A program made the translations under genes and the position numbers. Positions 18,620 to 28,215 of a stretch of 64,000 bases of DNA are shown here, piece after piece; position 1 is the stretch's first letter, and every line of letters starts with the position of its first letter. Below the pieces are notes generated by a model. It saw only the letters and a list, made by a program, of their open reading frames with translations, was not told where the DNA came from and searched no databases. Source of the stretch: Halomonas saccharevitans (GTDB lineage: Bacteria > Pseudomonadota > Gammaproteobacteria > Pseudomonadales > Halomonadaceae); assembly GCF_900116405.1 (NCBI RefSeq), contig NZ_FPAQ01000019.1, positions 1 to 64,000 of the forward strand, read 5' to 3'.

Positions 18620-20539
18620 TCAGCCCCGTCGTGTCGCCAGCCAGTCCAGCACGCCCTCGAGGTGGCTGGCGAGCTGGGGGGCATCGACCTCGCCCTGGAC
18701 CCTGGCATCGCGCAGTTCCTCACCGTCATTGAAGAACAGCAGGCTGGGCGGGCCGAACAGCTCGAAGTGCTCGAGCACCTCGCGGCTGGCGGCGTCGCTT
18801 GCGGTCACGTCGACGTTGATGCGCTGGAACTGACTCAGCGGACCCGCCACCTCGGGCGCCGGATAGACGCTGCGCTCCATGACCTTGCAGGAGATGCACC
18901 AGTCGGCGGTAAAGTTGACGAAAGCCGGCTCGTCGCTCTGCGCCAGTGTAGTACGCAGCGTCTCGAGGTCCTCAACGGTGGTGATGTGTTGCGCGGGGGC
19001 AGGCGCCCCCGCCGTGGTGGCGCCCGAGCTCGCCGCGGTGACGGCCAGCGGGCGCAGCGGATCATCGCCGCCGCGGGAGGCGCCGATCACCAGGGCGATG
19101 CCCCAGATCAGCAGCATCAGGCCGCCGGCCTGGCGCACCCGCGGCCAGCCCTGGGTCTGGTTGACGGTGAGCGCGCCCAGGGAGAGGGCGCTGCCGATGG
19201 CGAGGCCCGCCCACAGCAGCAGGGCAACGCTGCCCGGCAGCAGGCGCTCGACGAGCCAGATGGCCACCCCCAGTAGCAGGATGCCGAAGGCGGCCTTGAC
19301 GCCACTCATCCAGGCGCCGGAGCGCGGCAGCAGGGTAGTGCCGAAGGTGCCGACCAGCAGCAGCGGCACGCCCATGCCCAGCGCCAGAGCGAGCAGCGCA
19401 GCGCCGCCCATCAGCGCATCGCCGGTGGTGGAAATGAAGACCAGGGCGCCGGCCAGCGGCGCCGAGACGCAGGGCGAGACCACCAGCACCGACAGCGCGC
19501 CGGCCAGTGCCAGGCCGGCGGGACCGCTCTGCTGGGCGCGAGCCTGCCAGGCATCGATGCGGCCGGACAGAGACGACGACAGGCGCAGGTTGAAGGCTCC
19601 GAACATGGCCAGGGCAAACAGCGTGAAGAGCAGGGCGAAGGTGATCAGCACCGGTGCCGACTGCAGGCGCGCCTGGAGGTTCAGGCCGGCGCCGAACAGC
19701 CCCATCAGCACGCCCACGGCGGCGTAGGTCAGCGCCATGCCGCCCACGTAGCTCGCCGAGAGGGCGAAGGCCCTCGGGCGCGTCGGCTGCTGGCCGACGA
19801 TGATCGAGGAGAGGATCGGCACCATGGGCAGCACGCAGGGCGTGAAGGTCAGCCCCAGGCCGGCGAGAAAGAAGAGCCCGAGGATCAGCGGCAGGCTGGC
19901 CTCTGCCATCAGCGAGCGAAATTGGCCGTCCTCGCTCGTCGGGGCGGCGATCGACGTGCCCTCGGCACTGCCCGCAGAAGGCCCGTCGGCAGAGGCCGTG
20001 GCAGCAGGATCGGTGGCGGCACCCGGCGCGTCGGCGACCGCACTACGCTGGGGATCCTGCGCCGCGGGCATCCAGCCGGCGAGAGAGGCCGGCGCCTCGC
20101 CCTCCCGAGCGGTGAGCTCGACCCGCTCCGGCGGGTAGCACAGGCCCGCATCGGCGCAGCCCTGGAAGGTCAGGGTCAGGTCCAGCGGGCCCTGGTGGCC
20201 GGGCGAAAGCGCGCTTTCAAAGACCACGCTGTCGTAGAAGACGTTGACGTCGCCGAGGAACTCGTCGCTCTTGGCCTCGCCCGGGGGCAGATCGGGCTCC
20301 CCGAGCGTCAGGCCCTCGGTCGCGGTCGCGACGTCGAACTGGTGGCGGTAGAGGTAGTAGCCGTCGGCATTCTCGACGCCGACGAAGAGCCTCTCGCCGT
20401 CATGCCAGGCGCTTGGCTGAAAGGCTTCATGCACGGGCAGGAACTGCGCATCGTCGTCGTTCTGGGAGAACCATTGGGCCTGGGCTCCCAGCGGCAGTAG
20501 CAGGGTGATCAGCAGGGCGAGTCGCAGGACGATCGGCAC
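18620..20539 (-). CDS. dsbD: Thiol:disulfide interchange protein DsbD
   Basis: Passes electrons from cytoplasmic thioredoxin across the inner membrane to keep periplasmic DsbC and cytochrome-maturation proteins reduced. The 639-residue protein has a signal peptide (residues 1-21, ending AQA), a periplasmic N-domain with the redox pair in CADAGLCYPP, a hydrophobic core of about eight membrane helices from residue 215 with the cysteines in TFTPCVLPM and SPCVSAPL, and a C-terminal thioredoxin-like domain with WCISC (547-551). All three redox centres are complete. It is divergent from the DUF2333 gene. Confidence 0.95.
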   Translation of the reverse strand: MPIVLRLALLITLLLPLGAQAQWFSQNDDDAQFLPVHEAFQPSAWHDGERLFVGVENADGYYLYRHQFDVATATEGLTLGEPDLPPGEAKSDEFLGDVNVFYDSVVFESALSPGHQGPLDLTLTFQGCADAGLCYPPERVELTAREGEAPASLAGWMPAAQDPQRSAVADAPGAATDPAATASADGPSAGSAEGTSIAAPTSEDGQFRSLMAEASLPLILGLFFLAGLGLTFTPCVLPMVPILSSIIVGQQPTRPRAFALSASYVGGMALTYAAVGVLMGLFGAGLNLQARLQSAPVLITFALLFTLFALAMFGAFNLRLSSSLSGRIDAWQARAQQSGPAGLALAGALSVLVVSPCVSAPLAGALVFISTTGDALMGGAALLALALGMGVPLLLVGTFGTTLLPRSGAWMSGVKAAFGILLLGVAIWLVERLLPGSVALLLWAGLAIGSALSLGALTVNQTQGWPRVRQAGGLMLLIWGIALVIGASRGGDDPLRPLAVTAASSGATTAGAPAPAQHITTVEDLETLRTTLAQSDEPAFVNFTADWCISCKVMERSVYPAPEVAGPLSQFQRINVDVTASDAASREVLEHFELFGPPSLLFFNDGEELRDARVQGEVDAPQLASHLEGVLDWLATRRG

Positions 20540-20738
20540 GGGTCTTCCTTGGTGGCAGTGAGCGGTGGTCGTTTGGCGCGGTTTGACTCCGGGCTATGGT
20601 CCGGGTTCCCCATCGGCGACAAGGCCGCCGGCCTGCTAGGATATCGCAGTATCAGGAGGGTGTTGATGGCATCCTCTCGTCGAGGCTGCGCCGTATTGTC
20701 GCGTCGCCGGAAGCTCTCTTCATCAAGGAAACCCGAAC

Positions 20739-21995
20739 ATGGCGTTGACGCAAAAGGGTGCCGCCAGGCGCCGCAAGCGGACCGAGGAACTGGAGCGGCC
20801 GGCCTATGGCTGGATCTACAAGCCACTGCTGACGCTGCTGGTGCTCTACCTGGCGGTGTGCGTGGGACTCGGCATCTGGTGGAGTCGCGCGCCGGCGGTC
20901 TTCGACGTGGAGCAGGCGGTGATCGATCAGCGCGGCACGACCGCCCAGACCCCCGCTTCCCGGGGCGCGGTGACCACCGCCAGCCTGATGACGCTGGTCG
21001 AGACCCTGCTCGAGAAGCCTGGGGGCTACCTGCGCAATGATATCGCCCCGCCCGGGGTGTGGCTCGACAACATGCCCGCCTGGGAGTTCGGGGTGCTCAC
21101 CCAGGCGCGTCGGCTCTCGGTGGCGCTGCCGGCCATGGAGCAGGCCGCCATGCCGGCGCTCGAGGACGTTCGCGAGCGGCTGGCGGGCGACAGCGGTGAC
21201 TGGCTCTACCCCTCCACCGAGCGGCGCCTGACCCAGGCCCTCGAGGCCCTCGACGGCTACCTGCAGGCCCTCGACCGGGACGGCGAAGCCGCCTTCGGCG
21301 CCCGGGGCCAGGGGCTCGCCGCCTGGCTCGAGACGGTCACCCGCTCGCTCGACGACCTGGGGCTTCGACTGTCGGCCAGCATCGGCCCGCGTGCGGAGCT
21401 TCGCGACCTGGACATCGACGCCGAGGCCCTGCCGGCGCGGACCGCCTGGTACCGGGTCGACGACGTCTTCTTCGAGGCTCGCGGTCAGGCCTGGGCGCTG
21501 ATCCATCTGCTGCGGGCGGTGCAGCGCGATCAGGCCGATGTGCTGGCCGCGGCCGGCCTGACCTCGCACTGGGAGGCGCTGGTGGCCGAGCTCGAACTCA
21601 GCCAGCGGCGGCTGTGGAGCCCGCTGGTGCTCAACGGCTCGGGCTTCGGCCTCTTCGCCAACCACTCGCTGGTGATGGCCAACCACATGATCCGGGCCCG
21701 CGACCTGTCGCGGGCGCTGTCCGATCAGTTGGCGGCGGCGACTCCGGCCGCCGGCGACGCTGAGGCGTCCTCGGAGGCGGCAACCGCTGGCGATGCCGGG
21801 GCCGATAATGCGGTCGATGAAGGCGACGTTGATGCAACCGAGCAGGCGGAGACCGAGTCTGCCGGGGAAGACGCTGTCGAAGCCGAGCCCGAGGAAGCGC
21901 CCGAGGCGTCAGCGTCGGAGGGCGCGGCCGACAGCGACGAGGCGGCTGCCAAGGCCGGCGATGACAGTGAGTCCGGCGCGAAACCGCAGGAGTAG
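20739..21995 (+). CDS. DUF2333 family membrane-anchored protein
   Basis: A 418-residue protein of the DUF2333 family, function unknown. A positively charged N-terminus (about residues 1-24) is followed by a single membrane helix (about 28-48), so most of the protein should be periplasmic. The conserved core covers about residues 60-330 (GGYLRNDIAPPGVWLDNMP, SRAPAVFD). The last 80 residues are a low-complexity acidic tail of A, E, D and S, a composition often seen in halophile proteins. The ATG at 20739 has AAGGA upstream. It is followed by a strong terminator and converges with ppa. Confidence 0.75.
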   Translation: MALTQKGAARRRKRTEELERPAYGWIYKPLLTLLVLYLAVCVGLGIWWSRAPAVFDVEQAVIDQRGTTAQTPASRGAVTTASLMTLVETLLEKPGGYLRNDIAPPGVWLDNMPAWEFGVLTQARRLSVALPAMEQAAMPALEDVRERLAGDSGDWLYPSTERRLTQALEALDGYLQALDRDGEAAFGARGQGLAAWLETVTRSLDDLGLRLSASIGPRAELRDLDIDAEALPARTAWYRVDDVFFEARGQAWALIHLLRAVQRDQADVLAAAGLTSHWEALVAELELSQRRLWSPLVLNGSGFGLFANHSLVMANHMIRARDLSRALSDQLAAATPAAGDAEASSEAATAGDAGADNAVDEGDVDATEQAETESAGEDAVEAEPEEAPEASASEGAADSDEAAAKAGDDSESGAKPQE

Positions 21996-22032
21996 GGTAT
22001 CGCAAGCATCGGCGTGATCGCCAACATGCAGC

Positions 22033-22069
22033 AACGAGACGGGCCGCCCACTGGGCGGCCCGTCTCGTT
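22033..22069. terminator. Bidirectional terminator between the DUF2333 gene and ppa
   Basis: AACGAGACGGGCCGCCC (22033-22049) pairs perfectly with GGGCGGCCCGTCTCGTT (22053-22069) with a 3-nt loop, followed by TTT. It serves the convergent genes on both sides. Confidence 0.85.
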
Positions 22070-22114
22070 TGGCGGCGGCGCGTAGGCGCCACCATGCGTG
22101 ATGCGCTCTAGCGA

Positions 22115-22645
22115 TCAGGCCTTGTCGTGGGCGGCTACGGCCTTCTCGATGGCCTTGCAGGCGGCCTCGGACCCTTCCCAGGACTCCACCTTGACCCACT
22201 TGCCCTTCTCGAGATCCTTGTAGTTCTCGAAGAAGTGGGCGATCTGCTGGCGCAGCAGCTCGGGCAGGTCGGTCACTTCCTGAACGTCGTCATAGAGGCT
22301 GGAGAGCTTGGGGTGGGGCACGCAGACCAGCTTGGCGTCCTCGCCAGCCTCGTCGGTCATGTTGAGGATGCCCACCGGGCGCGCGCGGATCACGGCGCCG
22401 GGCTGAACCGGGTAGGGGGTGACCACCAGGGCATCCAGGGCATCGCCGTCGTCGGCCAGGGTGTGCGGGATGAAGCCGTAGTTGGCCGGGTAGAACATCG
22501 GGGTGGCCATGAAGCGGTCGACCAGCAGGGCACCCATGTCCTTGTCGATCTCGTACTTGATCGGCGCGTGGTTGGCCGGGATCTCGATCGCCACGTAGAT
22601 GTCGTTGGGGAGATCCTTGCCGGCGGGGATGTTGTCGAAGTTCAT
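22115..22645 (-). CDS. ppa: Inorganic pyrophosphatase
   Basis: Hydrolyses pyrophosphate to drive biosynthetic reactions. The 176-residue protein is a standard family I enzyme: [16 protein letters not shown], the active-site [20 protein letters not shown], and the metal-binding [10 protein letters not shown]. It has its own strong promoter (22714-22743). The PPi-dependent phosphofructokinase about 2 kb away consumes the same substrate, so the two compete for PPi. Confidence 0.96.
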   Translation of the reverse strand: MNFDNIPAGKDLPNDIYVAIEIPANHAPIKYEIDKDMGALLVDRFMATPMFYPANYGFIPHTLADDGDALDALVVTPYPVQPGAVIRARPVGILNMTDEAGEDAKLVCVPHPKLSSLYDDVQEVTDLPELLRQQIAHFFENYKDLEKGKWVKVESWEGSEAACKAIEKAVAAHDKA

Positions 22646-22713
22646 CGTCGCTTCCTTGGGTTGGCAATACTGCTAATGCGGGGCGAATCGGAATGGTGGA
22701 AAAAATCCGCCGA

Positions 22714-22743
22714 ATTATACGAAGCCAAGGCGGTGATTACCAA
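22714..22743 (-). promoter_or_regulatory. Sigma-70 promoter of ppa
   Basis: On the minus strand TTGGTA (22743-22738), an 18-bp spacer and a consensus TATAAT (22719-22714) lie about 69 bp upstream of the ppa ATG. Confidence 0.65.
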
Positions 22744-22870
22744 TCGGCCATAGGTGGCATGCTGCTTCATCCGCCGATGGGCCAGGCGTGGAAGCAGGGT
22801 GTATCATGGGTCTCCGATGGAAGGTGTCGGCCATCGGCCGGCGAAGCGCGTCGTTTGCGAGGAGAACGCC

Positions 22871-24583
22871 TTGACCCCCCAGCACCTGTCGCTGAGCTAC
22901 GGCCAGGCCTTCGTGGCGCCTGATCGGCGTCGGCATCGCAGCTCGATGTCGGTGCGACTGCCCGAGCCCCCGCTGCTCTCGGCCAAGGGCGCCTGCGCCC
23001 TGATCAGCGACTCCACCTCGCGCAACAACCTCGCCAAGCAGGCCGGCGATCTCAGCGTCAAGGGCTTTCTGGCCGACTACTTCTCCACGCCGGATCACTG
23101 GGACGTCAAGGCCTCGGCGACCCGGGTGCTGCGGGCGCTGAACACCTGGTGCTTCAGCCAGAACCGGCGGATCTCGGACGGCAGCTACGTCTCCTCGCTC
23201 TCCGCCATGGTCTTTCGCGGGCGTGACGCGCATCTCTTCCACATGGGCGATACCCTGGTGTTCCGCCTGCGCGGCGCCGAGTTCGAGCAGCTCTCCAGGG
23301 ATCACGTCACCGACCTGGGTGGCTATCGCTATCCCTCGCGCGCCATGGGCATGGACAGCGGCCTGGAGGTCGATTACGCCAGTCTGCCCCTCAAGCAGGG
23401 CGATATCTTCCTGTTCACCACCCAGGCGGTGCGGGGCACCCTGATGCCCTCGGACTACGTGCGGCTGATTCGCGAGGATGCCAGCGACCTGGATGCCGCC
23501 TGCGAGCGGCTGGCCAGCGCGGCCCGAGAGCGGGCCCAGGAGCGCGGCTACGGCAGCGATCAGTTCTGCTTCCAGCTGGTGCGTATCGATGCCCTGCCCG
23601 ACGCCTCGGAGGATCAGCCCGGCCGGGTCTACGGCGATCTGCCGATTCCCCCGGAGCTGGCTCCCGGGGAGCGCCTGGACGGCCTCGAGGTGCTGTCGGT
23701 ACTGTCGCGCACCGCCCAGTCGCGGGTCTATCACGTGCGCGACGTGCACAGTGGGCGCGAGATGGTGATGAAGGCGCCGAGCCCCGAGCTCTCCAGCCGC
23801 AACGCCTACCTCGAGCATTTCCTGCTGCAGCAGTGGGTGGTGGAGCGCGTGAAATCCCCCTTCGTGGTGCGGATCATGGAGTCCTCGCGCCCGCGGCGCT
23901 TCCTCTACTACCTGATGGCCCACGTGCAGGGCAGCACGCTGACCGAATGGGCCCGCCAGCATCCCCAGGCGAGCCTCGAGCAGCGCCTGGATATCGCCAA
24001 TCAGCTGGGCAAGGCGGTGCAGGCGCTGCACCACCGCGACCTGCTGCACCAGCGCATCCACCCCGACAACGTGCTCATCGACCGGCACGGCCAGGTGGTG
24101 CTGGCGGACTTCAGCGCCTGCCACCTGCGCGACGTGGACGGTCACCGCCGCTCGCGGGGCCTGGTGCGCCAGCTCGGGCTCACCGAGCACAGCGCCCCGG
24201 AGTATGCCCTGGACGATCAGGTCGGGCGTCGCAGCGACCAATACTCACTGGCCTCGACCGTCTACTGGCTGCTGACCGGCGAGCTGCCCTACGCCTTGGC
24301 GCCCAACCGGCTGCGCAGCCACACCGATCTCGAGCAGCTCGCCTACCGCAGTGCTCGTACGCTCAATCCCGAGGTGTCGGTCGCGCTGGACGATGCCCTG
24401 CGCCGGGCCCTGGATCCCCAGCGCCCGCTGCGCTTCCGGCGCATGTCGGAGTTTCGTCGCGCCCTGCGTCTGACCCGAGAGGCCGATAGCAGCAGGCGAG
24501 GCACCGGCGAGCGGGCGAGCTTCTGGCAGGGCGTGGCGGGCATCCTGCTGCTGCTGCTGGTGCTCTCCTGGCTGTTGCGATAG
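22871..24583 (+). CDS. PP2C-like/protein-kinase-like fusion with degenerate active sites, membrane anchored
   Basis: A 570-residue protein with a PP2C-type phosphatase domain (about 1-240), a Ser/Thr kinase domain (about 265-535) and a C-terminal membrane helix (about 550-570). It resembles the bifunctional kinase/phosphatase proteins of pseudomonads, but key residues are changed. In the phosphatase, the usual ADG is SDS (46-48) and the TDG is TQA (184-186); GD (126-127) and D230 remain. In the kinase, the glycine-rich loop lacks glycines, the HRD position reads HQR (393-395) so the catalytic Asp is Arg, and DFG is DFS (413-415); Lys301 remains. It is probably a scaffold or pseudoenzyme. The TTG start at 22871 follows a good GGAG. 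It stands alone between ppa and pfp. Confidence 0.75.
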   Translation: MTPQHLSLSYGQAFVAPDRRRHRSSMSVRLPEPPLLSAKGACALISDSTSRNNLAKQAGDLSVKGFLADYFSTPDHWDVKASATRVLRALNTWCFSQNRRISDGSYVSSLSAMVFRGRDAHLFHMGDTLVFRLRGAEFEQLSRDHVTDLGGYRYPSRAMGMDSGLEVDYASLPLKQGDIFLFTTQAVRGTLMPSDYVRLIREDASDLDAACERLASAARERAQERGYGSDQFCFQLVRIDALPDASEDQPGRVYGDLPIPPELAPGERLDGLEVLSVLSRTAQSRVYHVRDVHSGREMVMKAPSPELSSRNAYLEHFLLQQWVVERVKSPFVVRIMESSRPRRFLYYLMAHVQGSTLTEWARQHPQASLEQRLDIANQLGKAVQALHHRDLLHQRIHPDNVLIDRHGQVVLADFSACHLRDVDGHRRSRGLVRQLGLTEHSAPEYALDDQVGRRSDQYSLASTVYWLLTGELPYALAPNRLRSHTDLEQLAYRSARTLNPEVSVALDDALRRALDPQRPLRFRRMSEFRRALRLTREADSSRRGTGERASFWQGVAGILLLLLVLSWLLR

Positions 24584-24611
24584 GCCCTCTCAGCAGCCAA
24601 GCAGCCAAGAA

Positions 24612-24645
24612 AAAGCCTCCAGAAGACGTGTCTTCTGGAGGCTTT
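24612..24645. terminator. Bidirectional terminator after the PP2C/kinase-like gene
   Basis: AAAGCCTCCAGAAGAC (24612-24627) pairs with GTCTTCTGGAGGCTTT (24630-24645) and is followed by CTTTC. It separates this gene from the convergent pfp. Confidence 0.85.
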
Positions 24646-24673
24646 CTTTCGTTGCTATCCCGCTCGGTGCCGC

Positions 24674-25933
24674 CTAGATCGTGAAGTCGGGCAGCTTGCG
24701 CTCGGCCTTGGCCAGCTTCAGGTGCGCGACCTTGGGCAGGCCGTTCTCGAAGGGCGGAAAGTCCTCGCCCTGGATCAGCGGTGAGAGGTATCGGCGGCAG
24801 GCCGCGGTGATGCCGAAGCCGTCCTCGCGAATGAACTCGCCCGGCATGAACTTCTCACGGTTGGCCACCTCAGCCAGCGGAGCGGCCTCGATGCACCACT
24901 CGTAGGGCGTCTCGCTGACCCGCTTGATGGCCGGCATCATGGAGTTCTTGCCCGCCACGGCCAGCTCCACGGCCTTGTCGCCCACCGCGTAGGCTTGGTC
25001 GACGTCGGTCTTTGAGGCGAGATGACGCGCGGCGCGCTGCAGGTAGTCGGCCACTGCCCAGTGGTACTTGTAGCCCAGGTCCTGCTTGACCATGCCGGCC
25101 AGCGTCGGCGCCACGCCGCCCAGCTGGCGATGGCCGAAGGCGTCGGTGTTGCCGGAGTCGGCGAGGAAGGTGCCGTCCTCGTAGCGCGCGCCCTCGGAGA
25201 CCACGATCACGCAGTAGCCGTACTCCTTGACGCAGGCATCGACCCGGGCCATGACCGCGGCGCGGTCGAAGGCCACCTCGGGGAAGATCACAAGGTGCGG
25301 CGGCTCGCCCTCGCCCTCGCCGGCCAGAGCCCCGGCGGCGGCGATCCAGCCGGCGTGGCGACCCATCACTTCCAGCACGAAGACCTTGGTAGAGGTGGCG
25401 CACATGGAGGCGATGTCCAGCGAGGCCTCCAGGGTCGAGGTGGCGATGTACTTGGCCACGCTGCCGAAGCCCGGCGAGTTGTCGGTGATCGGCAGGTCGT
25501 TGTCCACGGTCTTGGGCACGTGGATCGCGGTGAGCGGGTAGCCGAGCTTCTCGGAGAGCTGCGATACCTTCAGGCAGGTGTCGGCGCTGTCACCGCCGCC
25601 GTTGTAGAAGAAGTAGCGGATGTCGTGCGCCTTGAAGACCTCGATCAGCCGCTCGTACTGGGCGCGGTGCGTCTCGATGTCCTTGAGCTTGTAGCGGCAG
25701 GAGCCAAAGGCGCCACCGGGCGTGTGGCGCAGGGCCGCGATGGCCTCGTCGCTCTCCTGGCTGACGTCGATCAGGTCCTCGGTGAGGGCGCCGATGATGC
25801 CGTTGTGGCCGGCGTAGACCTTACCGATCTGGTCCGGATGGCGGCGGCAGGCTTCGATCACGCCGCAGGCGCTGGCGTTGATCACGGCGGTTACGCCGCC
25901 GGACTGGGCGTAGAAGGCGTTGTGCTGGGCCAT
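24674..25933 (-). CDS. pfp: Pyrophosphate-dependent 6-phosphofructokinase
   Basis: Phosphorylates fructose 6-phosphate using PPi instead of ATP, reversibly. The 419-residue protein has the family signatures YAQSGGVTAVINAS and the catalytic PKTVDNDLP; the lysine in PKTVDND, where ATP enzymes have glycine, is the mark of PPi use. The donor loop reads YNGGGDSADT. LEVMGRHAGWIAA and the GYKYHW segment also fit the long PPi-PFK clade found in methylotrophs and halomonads. The donor assignment is inferred from these motifs. It is divergent from mpl and has no sugar-uptake gene beside it. Confidence 0.85.
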   Translation of the reverse strand: MAQHNAFYAQSGGVTAVINASACGVIEACRRHPDQIGKVYAGHNGIIGALTEDLIDVSQESDEAIAALRHTPGGAFGSCRYKLKDIETHRAQYERLIEVFKAHDIRYFFYNGGGDSADTCLKVSQLSEKLGYPLTAIHVPKTVDNDLPITDNSPGFGSVAKYIATSTLEASLDIASMCATSTKVFVLEVMGRHAGWIAAAGALAGEGEGEPPHLVIFPEVAFDRAAVMARVDACVKEYGYCVIVVSEGARYEDGTFLADSGNTDAFGHRQLGGVAPTLAGMVKQDLGYKYHWAVADYLQRAARHLASKTDVDQAYAVGDKAVELAVAGKNSMMPAIKRVSETPYEWCIEAAPLAEVANREKFMPGEFIREDGFGITAACRRYLSPLIQGEDFPPFENGLPKVAHLKLAKAERKLPDFTI

Positions 25934-26102
25934 GGGGCTTACCTGTTCCTGATGCGTCGAGGAGTGCGAAAGCCGCAGAGTCTAGCCGAAAGCGGCTGTC
26001 ACTGCATCCGCCCGGGGCGCTTACTGGAGCGCCCCAACGGCGCCATGCTAGTCTCGCGCAGACCGCGCCGCGGCCAGCGGCGGCAAGACTTCCGGAGACT
26101 GC

Positions 26103-27497
26103 ATGCACCTTCACATCCTCGGCATCTGCGGCACCTTCATGGGCAGCCTTGCGCTGCTCGCCCGCGAGAGGGGCCTGACCGTCAGCGGTTCGGATGCCAA
26201 CGTCTATCCGCCCATGAGCACCCAGCTCGAGGAGGCGGGCATCGTCCTGTGCGACGGCTACTCGGCCGACAACCTCATGCCGCGCCCCGACCGAGTGGTG
26301 ATCGGCAACGCCCTCTCGCGGGGCAACCCCGAGGTCGAGGCGGTACTCGACCTGGGGCTGCCCTACGTCTCCGGCCCCGAGTGGCTGGCCGAACGGGTGC
26401 TGCCGGGGCGGCGGGTCATCGCCGTGGCCGGCACCCATGGCAAGACTACCACGGCGAGCCTGCTGGCCTGGCTGCTGGAGTCCGCCGGCCAGTCGCCGGG
26501 GTTCTTGATCGGCGGGGTGCCGCGCAACTTCGGCGTCTCGGCGCGCCTCGGCGCCGATGACGCGCCCTTCGTGGTGGAGGCCGACGAGTACGACACCGCC
26601 TTCTTCGACAAGCGCTCCAAGTTCGTTCACTACCGCCCGGAGATCGCCATCCTGGGCAACCTGGAGTTCGATCACGCCGACATCTTCCCCGACCTGGCCG
26701 CCATCGAGCGCCAGTTCCACCACCTGGTGCGCACCGTGCCCGGACGCGGTCGGCTGCTGGTGGCTGATGGCGAACCGGCGCTGGACCGGGTGATCGCGAT
26801 GGGCGCCTGGACGCCGCTGGAGCACTTCGGCAGCGCGGCAGAGAGCCCCTGGCGCCTCGAGCTCGAGCGCGAGGACGCCTCGCGCTTCCGGGTGATCCAC
26901 GAGGCCCGCGACGGGGCAGGGGAGGTGAACGAAGACGCGGTGGTCGACTGGTCGCTGACCGGCGCCTACAACGCCCGCAACGCCCTGGCGGCGCTGGCGG
27001 CCGCGAACGCCTGCGGGGTCGACCTGGTGCGCGGCGCCGCCGCGCTGTCGCGCTTCGCCACGCCCCGCCGGCGACAGGAGCTGCGCGGGGAGGTGGCCGG
27101 CATCGAGGTGATCGACGACTTCGCCCATCACCCCACGGCGATCGCCGCCACCCTGGAGGGCCTGCGCGCCGCGACCCCGCGCGGCCGGCTGCTGGCGGTG
27201 ATCGAGCCGCGCTCCAACACCATGCGGCTGGGCACGCTGCGCGACCGCCTGGCGTCGAGCGTGGCCGCCGCCGATGCCGCCTTCTGGTTTCAGCCGCCGG
27301 GGCTCGACTGGTCGCTTGCGCCGGTGCTCGAGGCGAGCCCTGTGCCGGCTCGTCTGTGCCAGGACCTCGACGCCCTGGTCGAGGCCCTGGTGGCCGAGGC
27401 GCGGCCGCTGGATCGCATCGTGGTGATGTCCAACGGCGGCTTCGGCGGCATCCACGAGAAGCTGCTGGCCGCCCTGGAGGTCGCTCATGCCGATTGA
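26103..27497 (+). CDS. mpl: UDP-N-acetylmuramate:L-Ala-gamma-D-Glu-meso-DAP ligase
   Basis: A cell-wall recycling enzyme that joins recovered murein tripeptide to UDP-MurNAc. The 464-residue Mur ligase has the N-terminal [17 protein letters not shown], the ATP-binding [12 protein letters not shown] and [19 protein letters not shown], the last being typical of Mpl rather than MurC. The ATG at 26103 is the only good start. It overlaps ubiX by 11 bases, so the two are cotranscribed, an arrangement also found in pseudomonads. Confidence 0.95.
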   Translation: MHLHILGICGTFMGSLALLARERGLTVSGSDANVYPPMSTQLEEAGIVLCDGYSADNLMPRPDRVVIGNALSRGNPEVEAVLDLGLPYVSGPEWLAERVLPGRRVIAVAGTHGKTTTASLLAWLLESAGQSPGFLIGGVPRNFGVSARLGADDAPFVVEADEYDTAFFDKRSKFVHYRPEIAILGNLEFDHADIFPDLAAIERQFHHLVRTVPGRGRLLVADGEPALDRVIAMGAWTPLEHFGSAAESPWRLELEREDASRFRVIHEARDGAGEVNEDAVVDWSLTGAYNARNALAALAAANACGVDLVRGAAALSRFATPRRRQELRGEVAGIEVIDDFAHHPTAIAATLEGLRAATPRGRLLAVIEPRSNTMRLGTLRDRLASSVAAADAAFWFQPPGLDWSLAPVLEASPVPARLCQDLDALVEALVAEARPLDRIVVMSNGGFGGIHEKLLAALEVAHAD

Positions 27498-28128
27498 ACC
27501 ACGCGGGCGCAGCGAGGCGACCGAGCTGCGCGAGCCCGTCACGGTGGCGCTGACCGGGGCCTCGGGGGCCCAGTACGGCCTGCGCCTGATCGAGGCGCTG
27601 GTGGCGGCCGAGCATCGCGTCTGGGTGATGATCTCCAAGGCCGCCCACCTGGTGGTCGCCACCGAGACCGACGAGGAGCTGCCGGCGCGGCCGGAGCGGC
27701 TCGCCGAGGCGTTGACCGAGCGCACCGGCGCCGCGGCGGGCCAGATTCGCTGCTTCGGCCGCGAGGACTGGATGGCCCCGGTGGCCTCCGGCTCCGGGGC
27801 GCCCTCGGCCATGGTGATCTGTCCCTGCTCCACCGGCACGCTCTCGTCGGTGGCCACCGGCGCCAGCAACAACCTCATCGAGCGGGCCGCCGACGTCGCC
27901 CTGAAGGAGCGCCGCCGGCTGATACTGGTGCCCCGCGAGACGCCCTTCTCGGCAATCCACCTGGAGCACATGCTGTCGCTGACCCGCATGGGCGCGGTGA
28001 TCCTGCCCGCTGCGCCGGGCTTCTATCATAAGCCGCAGCGCATCGAGGATCTGGTTGACTTCATCGTCGCGCGCATCCTCAACCAGTTGGGCATCGAGCA
28101 CCGCCTGATGCCGCGCTGGGGAGAATAG
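27487..28128 (+). CDS. ubiX: Flavin prenyltransferase UbiX
   Basis: Prenylates FMN to make the cofactor used by UbiD-type decarboxylases in ubiquinone synthesis. The 213-residue flavoprotein has [16 protein letters not shown] near the N-terminus, the [26 protein letters not shown] region and [14 protein letters not shown], all typical. It overlaps the end of mpl by 11 bases. ubiD is not in the window. Confidence 0.94.
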   Translation: MPIEPRGRSEATELREPVTVALTGASGAQYGLRLIEALVAAEHRVWVMISKAAHLVVATETDEELPARPERLAEALTERTGAAAGQIRCFGREDWMAPVASGSGAPSAMVICPCSTGTLSSVATGASNNLIERAADVALKERRRLILVPRETPFSAIHLEHMLSLTRMGAVILPAAPGFYHKPQRIEDLVDFIVARILNQLGIEHRLMPRWGE

Positions 28129-28215
28129 GCCGGCTGGGGCCAGGGAGCGCCCTTTCTCGCCGGCGTCATGTCGACCCGCCACCCTGGGCGGGTCAAGATC
28201 ACAAGGACGTCTTCC

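Noticed and set aside
24032-24040. HHRD in the kinase-like protein (residues 387-390) as the catalytic loop
   Set aside because: The real catalytic-loop position is the following HQRIHPDN, aligned by its spacing to the PxN motif. The HHRD lies five residues too early.
25821-27989. A 722-codon minus-strand frame opposite mpl and ubiX
   Set aside because: Antisense artefact; mpl and ubiX have complete motifs and overlapping ends.
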